Origin: Rickettsiales bacterium
GTDB lineage: Bacteria; Pseudomonadota; Alphaproteobacteria; Rickettsiales; JABCZZ01
Direction: 5' to 3'
Length of the DNA: 64,000 bases
Assembly (NCBI GenBank): GCA_035765535.1
Contig: DASTXE010000006.1
Span: forward strand, 682,001 to 746,000
In this document: positions 9,828 through 18,596 of the stretch, in pieces
How positions within the stretch are numbered: position 1 is the stretch's first letter
Layout: each line of letters starts with the position of its first letter
Notes under the pieces: generated by a model
Databases searched by the model: none
What the model saw: only the letters and a program-made list of their open reading frames with translations
Told to the model about the DNA's origin: nothing
Made by a program: the position numbers and the translations under genes

Positions 9828-10974
9828 TGAGCCTCGCGAACCCGGCTTCCAGATCGGCAATCAGATCTTCCGGTGCCTCAAGCCCCGCATGCACGCGCAG
9901 GCAGATACCGTCATGCTTCCACTGCGTGACGGTGCGCTCAGGCTTGAACGGAATCATAAGGCTTTCATACCCACCCCAGCTGAAACCCATGCCGAAAAGC
10001 TTCATATGATCGAGCATGCGCGCCAGCGCTTCATGCGGATAAGGTTTCAGCAGCACGCCGAACAGGCCGCTCGCGCCGGTGAAATCGCGCTTCCATATCT
10101 CATGCCCCGGGCATTCGGGCAGCGCTGGATGCAGCACGCGCACGGTTTCCGGGCGCTGCTTGAACCACTGCGCAAGCTTGAGCCCCGTTTCCTGATGCTG
10201 CTTCAGGCGCGTAGCCAGCGTGCGAAGGCCGCGCTGTGCGAGATAGATTTCTTCGGAACCCGGACACGCGCCGTAATTGCGGTAGGCACGGCGCAGGGCA
10301 GGAAAATATTGTTTCGAGCAGGTGATCAGCCCCATCACAAGATCGGAATGGCCGCTGATATATTTCGTGCAGGACTGGATCGAAATATCCACCCCGTGAC
10401 GCGACATATTATTAAAGAGTGGAGTCGCCCAGGTGTTATCCGCCACCACGATGGCACCATGCGCATGCGCGGCTTTGACGATGGCCGGAATATCCTGCAC
10501 CTCGAACGTCTGTGAACCGGGCGCTTCGCAATACACCATCTTGGTATTTGGGCGCAGCAGCGGCCTGATGTCTTCCACAAGCGGGTCGAAAAACGTGATT
10601 TCAATTCCGAAACGGCTGATTTCCTGCTTGCACATCTTACGCATGGAACCGTATACGTTATCCGTCACGAGCAGATGGTCGCCACTGGAGAGAAATGCCG
10701 TAATAGCCACCAGGATGGCCGACTGACCGGAAGAAGTCACAATCGCATGATCGGCTTCGTCCAGTTGCGCCAGCGCTTCCTCAAGCGCGCGCGTTGCCGG
10801 AGTGCCGGAGCGCGCATAGACCAGCGGCTGCACGCCGTTGCTGCGTTCGGACTCTTCGTAATCCGCCACGGTCGGAAAAAGAATCGTAGAGGCGCGGTAA
10901 ACCGGAGGATTAACAACTCCCTCGTGCGCTTCGGGATTTCTACCGATAGTTGTTACAAGTGTTTCTTTTTTCAT
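9820..10974 (-). CDS. metC: Cystathionine beta-lyase
   Basis: PLP enzyme of the Cys/Met metabolism family, cleaving cystathionine to homocysteine, ammonia and pyruvate. The 384 residues match the family. The PLP-lysine motif SCTKYISGHSDLVMG is intact, as are the phosphate-binding TSSGQSAIL region and the VADNTWATPLF segment with the cofactor Asp. The last part, GFSWGGYESL, is characteristic of MetC rather than of MetB or MetZ. It is the first gene of a four-gene leftward operon and is preceded by an AT-rich region of about 180 bases shared with the divergent EAL gene. Confidence 0.9.
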   Translation of the reverse strand: MKKETLVTTIGRNPEAHEGVVNPPVYRASTILFPTVADYEESERSNGVQPLVYARSGTPATRALEEALAQLDEADHAIVTSSGQSAILVAITAFLSSGDHLLVTDNVYGSMRKMCKQEISRFGIEITFFDPLVEDIRPLLRPNTKMVYCEAPGSQTFEVQDIPAIVKAAHAHGAIVVADNTWATPLFNNMSRHGVDISIQSCTKYISGHSDLVMGLITCSKQYFPALRRAYRNYGACPGSEEIYLAQRGLRTLATRLKQHQETGLKLAQWFKQRPETVRVLHPALPECPGHEIWKRDFTGASGLFGVLLKPYPHEALARMLDHMKLFGMGFSWGGYESLMIPFKPERTVTQWKHDGICLRVHAGLEAPEDLIADLEAGFARLNG

Positions 10975-11155
10975 GGCTTTATACCTGATAGATTCTAAAA
11001 TTTTCTCATAATTAGACTCAAATTTGGTAAATAATCTAAAATAATTTCTGCAAAGGAAAGATTTTCTTTAAACTTTATTTACCATTTTGAGGCATACTGT
11101 AAAAATATTCATGTAAATTGCACGTACTATATATAATTTGTGGGATGTGAGCTAT

Positions 11156-12595
11156 ATGTTTTCGGGGAAACAGCATATTACGGGCAATACAGTGCCGGAT
11201 CAATACGAACCTTACCGGCATCTGTTTACCCCCGGCGCAGCCCCACACAGCCTTACTCCCCGCTCGTCCAAGGGCTTCGCAACAACAACCGCAACGGGAT
11301 ATAATACATTGGCACGTGATGAAAGCAGACCGGATCACTCGGTCAGGGATTATGATTACCCTCCGCACTTCGTTGAATCGCTCAATCACGCGGTCATGTA
11401 TGCAAAGCAGGAAAGTCACACAGGTTCGCTGTTAATCATTTCCATTAATAACCTTGCCATGATTATCGGCACTTACGGCCATGAGGATGCAGAGAAGGTC
11501 ATGCATCATATCTGCAATGCGATCACCGAATGTACAGCGTCTTCCGGCATTGTGGACCGCATCGGATTCGACCAGATCGGCGTAATTATGCATAGCTGCA
11601 ACAAGGAAGGTATGCATAATCATGCCAAACTGATCGCCCATGTGATTCAGGATTACGGCGCCTCTTCACCTATCGGTGCGCTGCATGTGACCTGCTCGAT
11701 CGGCAGCACCACCCTACCCGAAGGCGATGACAACGCCACCTCCGCACTCGACCGCGCTTACATTGCACTGCGCAACACCTACGGCAATGCCTATTGTACG
11801 TATGATGACATGCGCGAGGAAAACATGCAGAACCGCCAGCAGATGGGGCTGGCCAATTACCTGCGCCGCGCCATTGCGGATAACCGCCTGCGCCTCGCCT
11901 ATCAGCCCGTGATCGACACGAAGAACGGCGGCATTTCGCATTACGAAGCATTGCTGCGCGTCATCAGTAAAGACGGCAAGATCAGCTCCGCCGGTTCGCT
12001 GATCCCGATTGCGGAACGCATGGGACTTATCGACATGATCGACCAGATGGTGTTCGACATGGTGGTAAAGGAACTTGCCACATCGTCCAACGTTACGCTG
12101 GCGTTTAACGTCTCCAACATGACCACCAACAATCATCAGTGGCTTAAATATGCTACCAGCGTACTGCGCGAATACCCGGATGTCGCACGCCGCATGATCG
12201 TGGAAATCACGGAAACTGCCGCGCAGCATGATCTGCGCAGTACCGCTTATTTCGTCGCCTCCCTGCAGGCGCAGGGCTGCAAGGTTGCGCTGGACGATTT
12301 CGGCTCCGGCTACACTTCCTTCCGTCAGCTCAAGGCGCTTGATGTCGACATGGTCAAGATCGACGGCGCATTTATCAAGGACATCACCGAAAATCAGGAC
12401 AACCACTTCTTCGTCAAAACGCTGCTGGATTTCACGCACGGCTTCGGCCTTGTCTCGGTTGCCGAATATATCGAGAAAGGCGAAACGGCAAAGATGCTCA
12501 TGGATATGGGCGTCAACCTGCTGCAGGGGTATTATTTCGGCAAGCCCGAAAACTACCGCTCCTGGCTGAGCGACGGCGAATATAAGAAAGACTGA
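11156..12595 (+). CDS. Cyclic-di-GMP phosphodiesterase-like protein with degenerate GGDEF and EAL domain
   Basis: About 480 residues without a signal peptide or membrane segment. An N-terminal unstructured stretch precedes a diguanylate-cyclase-like domain (about 90-240) in which the signature loop reads RIGFDQIGVI, so cyclase activity is very unlikely. The EAL domain (about 240-475) keeps YEALLRV, the metal-binding ITETAA and LDDFGSGYTSF motifs and VDMVKIDGAFI, so it should still hydrolyse cyclic-di-GMP. TTG and GTG codons lie in frame upstream; I use ATG 11156. The gene is 49 bases upstream of an HD-type gene, possibly in one transcript that ends at the terminator near 14,500. Confidence 0.85.
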   Translation: MFSGKQHITGNTVPDQYEPYRHLFTPGAAPHSLTPRSSKGFATTTATGYNTLARDESRPDHSVRDYDYPPHFVESLNHAVMYAKQESHTGSLLIISINNLAMIIGTYGHEDAEKVMHHICNAITECTASSGIVDRIGFDQIGVIMHSCNKEGMHNHAKLIAHVIQDYGASSPIGALHVTCSIGSTTLPEGDDNATSALDRAYIALRNTYGNAYCTYDDMREENMQNRQQMGLANYLRRAIADNRLRLAYQPVIDTKNGGISHYEALLRVISKDGKISSAGSLIPIAERMGLIDMIDQMVFDMVVKELATSSNVTLAFNVSNMTTNNHQWLKYATSVLREYPDVARRMIVEITETAAQHDLRSTAYFVASLQAQGCKVALDDFGSGYTSFRQLKALDVDMVKIDGAFIKDITENQDNHFFVKTLLDFTHGFGLVSVAEYIEKGETAKMLMDMGVNLLQGYYFGKPENYRSWLSDGEYKKD

Positions 12596-12644
12596 TCCCT
12601 TCTGACTATTCCCACCTGAACTGCCAACTTCATTTTAAGAGACC

Positions 12645-14459
12645 ATGACAGACAATCAACTATCGACTGGTGAACTTTCCGGTGTGCTGAAAGATCTCGG
12701 CGCCAGCGATGAACAAAGCAGGGTTACTCAGACCGAAGTTGACGTCATTAATTTTCCATATAACGGAGACCGGCGCCAGTATCATGACATCCATCATCTG
12801 GATGATATGGGCAAAGGTGACGTGCCAGATGAATTGCAAATCCGGCTGCTGGCCACATCGTTCAGCCTCTCCCGACCAGACGCAGAAACACTCTTCACCG
12901 GTTTAGCCGCCGGAGCAATTGAGGAGCCGCGTAAAACGGAAGCAGAAAATGTATTAAAAAAAGCCCGGGCTATATTGCGTATTGCAGGCTTCCTGCACGA
13001 TTGCGCTTACAAGCAGATAGACGGTGCAGCTGATCCGGAATTCGCGTGGCCGTTGATTCTGCAAAGGGTTATCGGAAACGATCTGACCGCCTCGCCGGAA
13101 ATCGATGAGAAGTCCGGTAAAACCATATTTAATACACGCCTGACAGAAGACGGACAGGCAAACCGGCTAACCAGAATAATCGCCGAGATATTCGACGTTA
13201 ACGACAGCAAAATCTCTACGCTCAAAGGCGGCAACGAATTCGATAGCGCAGTCGTAGCTGCAAAGCTTCTGGAAAAACACAGTGCCATGGCAACCGCAAA
13301 GGTACTAAAGCAGCACGGCATCGACGAAAAAACCATCCTTTCCGTCGTCGCCTGTATCGCCGCCACCTACCCGTTCCAGTCTGCAACCGAATCTGGCCGC
13401 CCTGATGGCTATATGGGACAGTTGGCAAAAAGAATGCACAAAGCCTGCCGCGAAGCCAACCCGCCCATAGAGATGGACTGGCTGGAGATTAATAAGGCAA
13501 TGCTGCTCGCCGTCCAGACCGCAAATGACGACGTACACGACTTTTTCGGCGGTATTCCTCAGAAAGAAGGCTCAGATTTTACCGATATTGCTCAGGGTGC
13601 AGTGCTGCTGAAAGCAGAAGAAATCACGGATCTTCATCCCAGCCAGGAAGAAGACGCAACCATACAGGACCTTTTTCGTCTTGCGAGCGTATCGCGTTCC
13701 GCCCCCTATCTGTACAAACAGATGCAGGACCCAGAATTCTTCGTTCAACCGGAGAACGTGCCGCATTTCTATCTTGAACGAGATGCAAAAGGTGATGTCA
13801 TTGAAAATTCGCATTATCCGGCAAAAGTAGAATACGACGCCGCAGTTGAACGCGTCCGCACCAATACAAGGCTCGCCGCCGAATATTTTGAAGCCAAGAA
13901 AGTGGGCGTCGCCGTCGTGGCCGCACTGGAAAAACTAGTACGCAAGCCTAAAGAAGATCCGGTCCGCGTACTGGATTTCGTGCATGGTAATATCTGGGAA
14001 CAATGGCCGGAAGAAACCGCATCACATTTAAATGAAGAAGAAAAACTTATTTATAATGCCCTGGCAAAAGGACGTGGCAAAGGCGCGGTCAGCAAATTGG
14101 AAATAGACAAATCGCCTACAGCAGGTGTCGTATACGGCTATGCCGGCCGGGAAGGCATGCAGGAACTCTATAACCTGGATATCAACCTTGGGAATGGCCA
14201 GACCACGAAACTCAAAGACATGGAGAATGTCGAAACGGACGCACAGGCCGAACAGATCGTCAACGCCATGCTGCATTACACAGGCATGGAAGGGTTGCAG
14301 ATTATCAGCGAAGAACTTGCCAGAGTCGCCGTGCTACGCAATAATGCTGACCGTGAAAAGGCTCTGCTTGCAATCCCCGAACGTTTCCGCACCCCCGGCA
14401 CGCAGGTAGGCACCCCTCGAGCCAGTGTACTACGTGAACGAGACGGCCCGGAAAGATAG
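12645..14459 (+). CDS. Large protein with HD-superfamily metal-binding motif, function unknown
   Basis: A soluble product of 604 residues. Residues 43-55 (RRQYHDIHHLDDM) and 115-126 (GFLHDCAYKQID) match the His...His-Asp pattern of the predicted HD-superfamily phosphohydrolases, in which a YHxxxH motif precedes a FHDxxY motif; putative ligands are His47, His51, His118 and Asp119. The remaining 450 residues, mostly helical in composition and with KxxD/E-rich segments, match nothing I recognise. The C-terminus is a short Arg/Gly/Pro tail. It follows the EAL gene closely and is ended by a strong terminator, so a link with nucleotide signalling is possible but unproven. AAGAGA lies just before the ATG. 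Confidence 0.75.
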   Translation: MTDNQLSTGELSGVLKDLGASDEQSRVTQTEVDVINFPYNGDRRQYHDIHHLDDMGKGDVPDELQIRLLATSFSLSRPDAETLFTGLAAGAIEEPRKTEAENVLKKARAILRIAGFLHDCAYKQIDGAADPEFAWPLILQRVIGNDLTASPEIDEKSGKTIFNTRLTEDGQANRLTRIIAEIFDVNDSKISTLKGGNEFDSAVVAAKLLEKHSAMATAKVLKQHGIDEKTILSVVACIAATYPFQSATESGRPDGYMGQLAKRMHKACREANPPIEMDWLEINKAMLLAVQTANDDVHDFFGGIPQKEGSDFTDIAQGAVLLKAEEITDLHPSQEEDATIQDLFRLASVSRSAPYLYKQMQDPEFFVQPENVPHFYLERDAKGDVIENSHYPAKVEYDAAVERVRTNTRLAAEYFEAKKVGVAVVAALEKLVRKPKEDPVRVLDFVHGNIWEQWPEETASHLNEEEKLIYNALAKGRGKGAVSKLEIDKSPTAGVVYGYAGREGMQELYNLDINLGNGQTTKLKDMENVETDAQAEQIVNAMLHYTGMEGLQIISEELARVAVLRNNADREKALLAIPERFRTPGTQVGTPRASVLRERDGPER

Positions 14460-14480
14460 AAACATAAGAAAAAATCACCT

Positions 14481-14524
14481 GAAGAAATCTCCGGAAGAGA
14501 ACGGGCTTTCCCGGAGATTTCTTC
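14481..14524 (+). terminator. Rho-independent terminator after the HD-type gene
   Basis: A 14-base perfect inverted repeat (14481-14494 with 14511-14524) with a 16-base loop, followed by a short T-rich stretch. It may also serve the leftward small gene at 14,560. Confidence 0.75.
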
Positions 14525-14559
14525 TATATCACCTCCCCGTGAAGGTAGATATGATCAGG

Positions 14560-14748
14560 TTATGAGGAAGGCGAAGACTCGCCACCAGTTTCGTCCTCAG
14601 AAGACGGTTCCACGGGCACTTGACCTGTCAGAACAGCAGTCCAGACATCAGTCATCGCCTTGACTACATCACGATGGTCATGCGTACCCTGGTCAACAGC
14701 TTCGATGGCTGCTTTGCCCATCTTATTGAGTTCTTCTGGAGTCGGCAT
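14560..14748 (-). CDS. Small acidic hypothetical protein
   Basis: A 62-residue product, MPTPEELNKMGKAAIEAVDQ at its start, helical and ending in an acidic Ser/Glu/Gly tail. The start is set by an excellent ribosome binding site, GGAGGTGAAATT before the ATG; a longer frame upstream lacks any such support. I recognise no family, though the first 45 residues look like a short amphipathic helical bundle. It has no close partner and lies between the terminator near 14,500 and a gene-free stretch. Confidence 0.65.
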   Translation of the reverse strand: MPTPEELNKMGKAAIEAVDQGTHDHRDVVKAMTDVWTAVLTGQVPVEPSSEDETGGESSPSS

Positions 14749-15228
14749 AATTTCACCTCCTCCCTCTATAAGCAGCACAGTCTCCTGCACCGCTGTCCGA
14801 AGCCTTGCGTATTCGCGAGACTGTATCCTGTGGGTATGAACGCACGCATCCATACTCAAGGAGTGAACCACCAGTATACTGATAATACGACATATTATCA
14901 ATATTCTTCATAGTCTGCGTTCCACACTTCTACAAGTTTCCACCGCAATGCCCTGAAATCTCTGGCATCGATCACATTAAGCTTGCTGGCAATAGAACTT
15001 AGCATTCCATCTTATTCACAAATAATTCATTTTATACAACCAATTAGATATGATAACATGGAAAGGTCTTGTCGCTCTTACCGTATTAATATTAAGACGA
15101 CTGCCTGGATTTTCCAGCTCACACTCATCGGTTTTCCGATTTCAGCCCACGCCATCGAGCGGCAAGCAGGGCTTTAGTGTTGCTGGGCTTCCTGTGCAGG
15201 AGTCTCTTAACGAAGGGTTGGTGGGCAT
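14749..15228. other. Gene-poor stretch with a possible orphan signal peptide remnant
   Basis: No convincing gene. A short frame from ATG 15061 encodes a peptide with a basic start, a hydrophobic core and the export-like end GFPISAHA before stopping at about 15177, where base composition turns abruptly GC-rich. This could be the cut-off 5' end of a former exported-protein gene. The rest is AT-rich and featureless. Confidence 0.35.
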
Positions 15229-15849
15229 ATGGCCCCCATTTCCCCCCGCGACTTCTTCGAGGCCGCGGAGGACAGACGCACTGCCGTACCCGTCATCACC
15301 ATCTGGCACGTTCAGGCCGGTGAAACGGTCTATGTCGGCCGCCAGCCGCTGGCCACGCAGACCGTCGAAGAACCGGGCTGGTACGTCGTGAGCCCTGAGG
15401 TGTCGCGTGTGACTACCCAGGACGAAGCCGACGATGAGTACCTGCCCTACCGTATCGAGCCGAGCACGATCCCGCGACAGGAGATCGGCACGATCACGGT
15501 GCAGCGAATCGCCGCGCACGAGGAGTACATGGTCGGCGAGATCGCACACCGGGCGGTCAGGGACGGCTACCTCCTGAGCGATGGCGAGACGGTGGTCTTC
15601 CTCAGCCGCCTCTACTACGAGGCGCTGTTCGGAAACCAAGGACGCATGGACGGCTGCGAACTGATCGCGAACGACGAGCCGATCGAGTACATCGTGCTCA
15701 CCGAGCCGGTCACGCTCGCCTTCCGGGAGGGGCCGTTCGAGGCTGAAGCTGGAATGGTCCTGTTCGAGGACTGGCAAAACCGCAGAGGCTTCGGCATCGC
15801 TTCGTGGCTCGCGTTCCTGGCGGACCACGCCCCGGCCATCTCGGCCTGA
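15229..15849 (+). CDS. GC-rich hypothetical protein, likely horizontally acquired
   Basis: Product of 206 residues with no signal peptide, membrane segment or motif I recognise; acidic, with beta-rich composition (for example TVYVGRQPLATQTVEEPGWY and EYIVLTEPVTLAF). The frame has very strong G/C preference at third codon positions, unlike every neighbour, which supports it as the coding frame over the long antisense frame and suggests recent transfer from a high-GC organism. A GC-rich hairpin follows at 15871. The nearest genes, the small acidic protein and tgt, have normal composition. An assembly chimera or contaminating fragment should be excluded. Confidence 0.6.
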   Translation: MAPISPRDFFEAAEDRRTAVPVITIWHVQAGETVYVGRQPLATQTVEEPGWYVVSPEVSRVTTQDEADDEYLPYRIEPSTIPRQEIGTITVQRIAAHEEYMVGEIAHRAVRDGYLLSDGETVVFLSRLYYEALFGNQGRMDGCELIANDEPIEYIVLTEPVTLAFREGPFEAEAGMVLFEDWQNRRGFGIASWLAFLADHAPAISA

Positions 15850-15870
15850 CCTGCAACACAGGCAAGGGCT

Positions 15871-15901
15871 CCCCGACCGCATGCTCCGGCTGCGGACGGG
15901 G
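15871..15901. terminator. GC-rich hairpin downstream of the foreign gene
   Basis: Eleven-base stem with one mismatch (15871-15881 with 15891-15901) and a nine-base loop, without a T-tract. It resembles terminators of high-GC bacteria. It also lies just beyond the tgt stop on the other strand. Confidence 0.5.
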
Positions 15902-15919
15902 GGCCTGCGCCACACGATC

Positions 15920-17041
15920 TTATTCTGACGCCTCTTCTTTCTGAACTTTCATAAACTCCGCCGCGAATGCCGTGAACGTCCCGCCATCGATCGCATCGCG
16001 TATGCGTTGCATAAGGCTCTGGTAATAATGAATATTGTGCCAGGTCAGCAGAATCGGCCCCAGCATTTCATCCGCCTTGAACAGGTGGTGAACATAAGCG
16101 CGGCTGTAATGTGTGCAGCATTCGCAGGTGCAGCCTTCCTGTACGGGACGCGCATCTTCCGCATGGCAGGCATTCTTGATATTAAGCTCACCACCTTCCA
16201 CATAAGCCCGGCCGAAACGCCCCGAACGCGTAGGGATCACGCAGTCGAACATATCCACACCGCGCGCGACCGCCCCCACAATATCCGAAGGCTTGCCGAC
16301 ACCCATCAGGTAGCGCGGCCTGTCCTGCGGCAGTTCCGGCACGGTATAATCAAGCACCGAGAACATCAACTCCTGCCCCTCACCCACCGCAAGCCCGCCG
16401 ACGGCATAACCATCGAATCCGATCTGCTGCAATGCCTGGGCTGATTCTTTGCGCAGGTGCGGATAGACACTGCCCTGCACAATACCGAATAATCCATACC
16501 CCTCGCGTTTCACAAACGCATCCCTGCAACGTTGCGCCCAGCGCATGGAAAGCCGCATGGATTTTTCCGCCTCCGCTTCCGTCGCCGGATAGGGCGTGCA
16601 TTCATCGAGCACCATCGTAATGTCGCTGTCCAGCAAGCGCTGGATTTCCATCGCACGCTCCGGCGTGAGGTTATGGCTGCTGCCGTCGATATGTGACTGG
16701 AACACGACACCTTCCTCCGTAATCTTACGCAATTTGGAAAGTGACATAACCTGGAAACCGCCGGAATCTGTGAGAATCGGGCGCGACCAGTTCATGAATT
16801 TATGCAAGCCTCCCATCTTCGCCACCAGTTCCGCCGTCGGGCGCAGCATGAGATGATAAGTATTCCCCAGCAGAATATCCGCCCCTGTCGCACGCACGGA
16901 TTGCGGCAGCATACCCTTCACCGTGCCTGCCGTTCCCACCGGCATGAAAGCAGGCGTACGTATCTCGCCATGCGCTGTCGTCACCGTACCGGTGCGCGCA
17001 AGCCCTTCTTTGCTGCGTACCGTAAAACCAAATCCGCTCAT
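15920..17041 (-). CDS. tgt: Queuine tRNA-ribosyltransferase
   Basis: Exchanges guanine for preQ1 at position 34 of GUN-anticodon tRNAs (Asp, Asn, His, Tyr), the key step of queuosine synthesis. The 373 residues fit the family. The catalytic Asp regions [12 protein letters not shown] and [11 protein letters not shown] are present, and so is the zinc site [17 protein letters not shown]. The ATG overlaps the stop of the upstream acyltransferase gene by four bases (ATGA), so both are probably co-transcribed. queA is not in the window. Confidence 0.96.
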   Translation of the reverse strand: MSGFGFTVRSKEGLARTGTVTTAHGEIRTPAFMPVGTAGTVKGMLPQSVRATGADILLGNTYHLMLRPTAELVAKMGGLHKFMNWSRPILTDSGGFQVMSLSKLRKITEEGVVFQSHIDGSSHNLTPERAMEIQRLLDSDITMVLDECTPYPATEAEAEKSMRLSMRWAQRCRDAFVKREGYGLFGIVQGSVYPHLRKESAQALQQIGFDGYAVGGLAVGEGQELMFSVLDYTVPELPQDRPRYLMGVGKPSDIVGAVARGVDMFDCVIPTRSGRFGRAYVEGGELNIKNACHAEDARPVQEGCTCECCTHYSRAYVHHLFKADEMLGPILLTWHNIHYYQSLMQRIRDAIDGGTFTAFAAEFMKVQKEEASE

Positions 17042-17676
17042 ACTTCCTGATCCACTTCTTCCGTAAGACGCACCATATCTTTTTCCAACGCTTCCGGTGA
17101 AGCATCGAAAAGCGGTGCGCCGATTTTATAACAAATGCGCCCGAACGGCAGTGCGAGCATGAAACTATCCCAACTGCGCATGCGCTTATTGCGCGAGGCA
17201 CTGTACGTCACAGGAATCACCGGCACCTGCGCCATGCCGGAAATGCTGGTGCTTCCCTGCTGCACTTTCATGGCAGGTCCACGCGGCCCGTCCGGTGTAA
17301 TGGAAACATTTTCGCCCGCCTGCAAAGCCTTCACGGCATTGAGCGCCGCCGAAGAGCCGCCACGGCGCGAAGAACCGCGCACCGTCTCGAACCCGAAATT
17401 ATGCATCGCCCGCGCAATCACTTCACCGTCGCCATGCGTGGAGATCATCACGTTCATTTTGCGTCCGGGCGGGCAGATCATCGGCATCAGCAGCAGCCGT
17501 CCATGCCAGAAGGCAAAAATAGCAGGCAGCTCGCCGTTCATATAGATCTGCGCCGCCGGATCGATTGTCATTCTGCGACGGCTCGAGTAGTACACCAGCC
17601 GGATATAACAGGCGATAAGCCAGCAGACGAACGTATGGAAGGCTGCAGTTTTAAACAGGCGCTTTAACGGTTTCTT
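17038..17676 (-). CDS. DUF374 lysophospholipid acyltransferase-family protein
   Basis: About 212 residues with a hydrophobic N-terminal segment ([18 protein letters not shown]). The DUF374 pattern is clear: [12 protein letters not shown], in which His replaces the HxxxxD-type entry, [23 protein letters not shown] and [17 protein letters not shown]. The family is related to LpxL/PlsC acyltransferases and probably acts on lipid A or phospholipid at the inner membrane; the acyl acceptor is unknown. I start at the ATG at 17676, since the longer frame relies on a TTG inside the phasin promoter. It overlaps tgt by four bases. Confidence 0.85.
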   Translation of the reverse strand, partial: KKPLKRLFKTAAFHTFVCWLIACYIRLVYYSSRRRMTIDPAAQIYMNGELPAIFAFWHGRLLLMPMICPPGRKMNVMISTHGDGEVIARAMHNFGFETVRGSSRRGGSSAALNAVKALQAGENVSITPDGPRGPAMKVQQGSTSISGMAQVPVIPVTYSASRNKRMRSWDSFMLALPFGRICYKIGAPLFDASPEALEKDMVRLTEEVDQEV

Positions 17677-17711
17677 CATTGGACGGCAGCTTCCGCGGAC
17701 ACTCGTAATAA

Positions 17712-17740
17712 TTGACAAAAGGCTGGAAAGCCTCTAGATA
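17712..17740 (+). promoter_or_regulatory. Sigma-70-type promoter for the phasin gene
   Basis: TTGACA at 17712-17717 and TAGATA at 17735-17740 with a 17-base spacer, about 70 bases before the phasin ATG. The match to the consensus and the spacing are very good. Confidence 0.65.
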
Positions 17741-17810
17741 TAGCTTGGATTTTTTTATTTTAAAGCGCCGATTGCAGGACGCCCCACTCATTCATAAAGG
17801 ATCACGCGCC

Positions 17811-18518
17811 ATGTCACAAGCCCCCAAAAAACCGACCCATACTGCGCATGCGGCGCCTAAAATCGTCGCCAAAAGCGCGCATACCCCTGCCAAACCCGCA
17901 CAAACCGCTCATCACGCTCCCGCTAAACCGGCACAGGTTGCTGCACACCACGCACCGGCCAAAGCCCCCGAAAAACCTGCTAAGCCAGCTATGTCTGCTC
18001 TGGAAAGCACCCAGAATGCGGCCAAATCCGTTGCTAACAGGAATGCGGATACGATCAAGGAATTCTTCTCGAACAACGCCGAAGAAGCCCAGAAAGCCCA
18101 TGCCCGCATGTTCGCACTGAACCGCGAAGGCACGGAAGTTGTCACCCGCGCGCTGGATGCCCTGACCCGCACGATGAACGACTGCATCACGCTCAGCCGT
18201 GAAAGCGTTGACGTAGCAGTGGAAGTTAACAACATCGTAAATGACATTTCCCGCACGGCAAATGCGGAACTGATCAAATATGCCAACAACAACTTCGCTG
18301 ACAATCTCGACATTTTCAATGAAGCGCTGGGTTGCCGCAACATTAATGATGCGCTGGAAATCACGAACCAGTGGATCAGCACGAACATCAACAACTATTT
18401 CAGCCAGGCCGCCCGCATGGCCGACATGCTGTTCCAGTTCGCAAGCGAAGCTTCCGAACCCGTGAACGACCATATCCTCGAATCAGCTGAACGCCTGAGC
18501 AAATCGCTCGCAGCGTAA
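17811..18518 (+). CDS. Phasin family protein
   Basis: Phasins coat polyhydroxyalkanoate granules or act as small helical storage- and stress-associated proteins. The 235-residue product begins with an Ala/Lys/Pro/His-rich tail (about 80 residues, recurring HAPAKPAQ units). The phasin domain follows: ADTIKEFFSNNAEEAQKAHAR in shorter form, then amphipathic helices ending near VNDHILESAERLSKSLAA. The His/Pro/Lys N-terminal tail recalls PhaF-type DNA-binding tails, but at the opposite end. ATG 17811 is preceded by AAAGGA and by a good promoter; an earlier in-frame TTG lies inside that promoter. A strong terminator follows. No PHA synthase is in the window. Confidence 0.83.
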   Translation: MSQAPKKPTHTAHAAPKIVAKSAHTPAKPAQTAHHAPAKPAQVAAHHAPAKAPEKPAKPAMSALESTQNAAKSVANRNADTIKEFFSNNAEEAQKAHARMFALNREGTEVVTRALDALTRTMNDCITLSRESVDVAVEVNNIVNDISRTANAELIKYANNNFADNLDIFNEALGCRNINDALEITNQWISTNINNYFSQAARMADMLFQFASEASEPVNDHILESAERLSKSLAA

Positions 18519-18535
18519 AAGCACCGCTTAAAAAC

Positions 18536-18565
18536 AAACGCGCTGTATAGACATACAGCGCGTTT
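18536..18565 (+). terminator. Rho-independent terminator after the phasin gene
   Basis: A 13-base perfect stem (18536-18548 with 18553-18565), a four-base loop and a T-tract. It lies between the convergent phasin and cpaF genes and can act in both directions. Confidence 0.88.
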
Positions 18566-18596
18566 TTTATGCTTTTAAATCCGGCCTTGGTAACTT

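Noticed and set aside
15142-15915. Open frame of 257 codons opposite to the GC-rich gene
   Set aside because: Long open frames on both strands are usual in GC-rich DNA; third-position preference supports the rightward frame.
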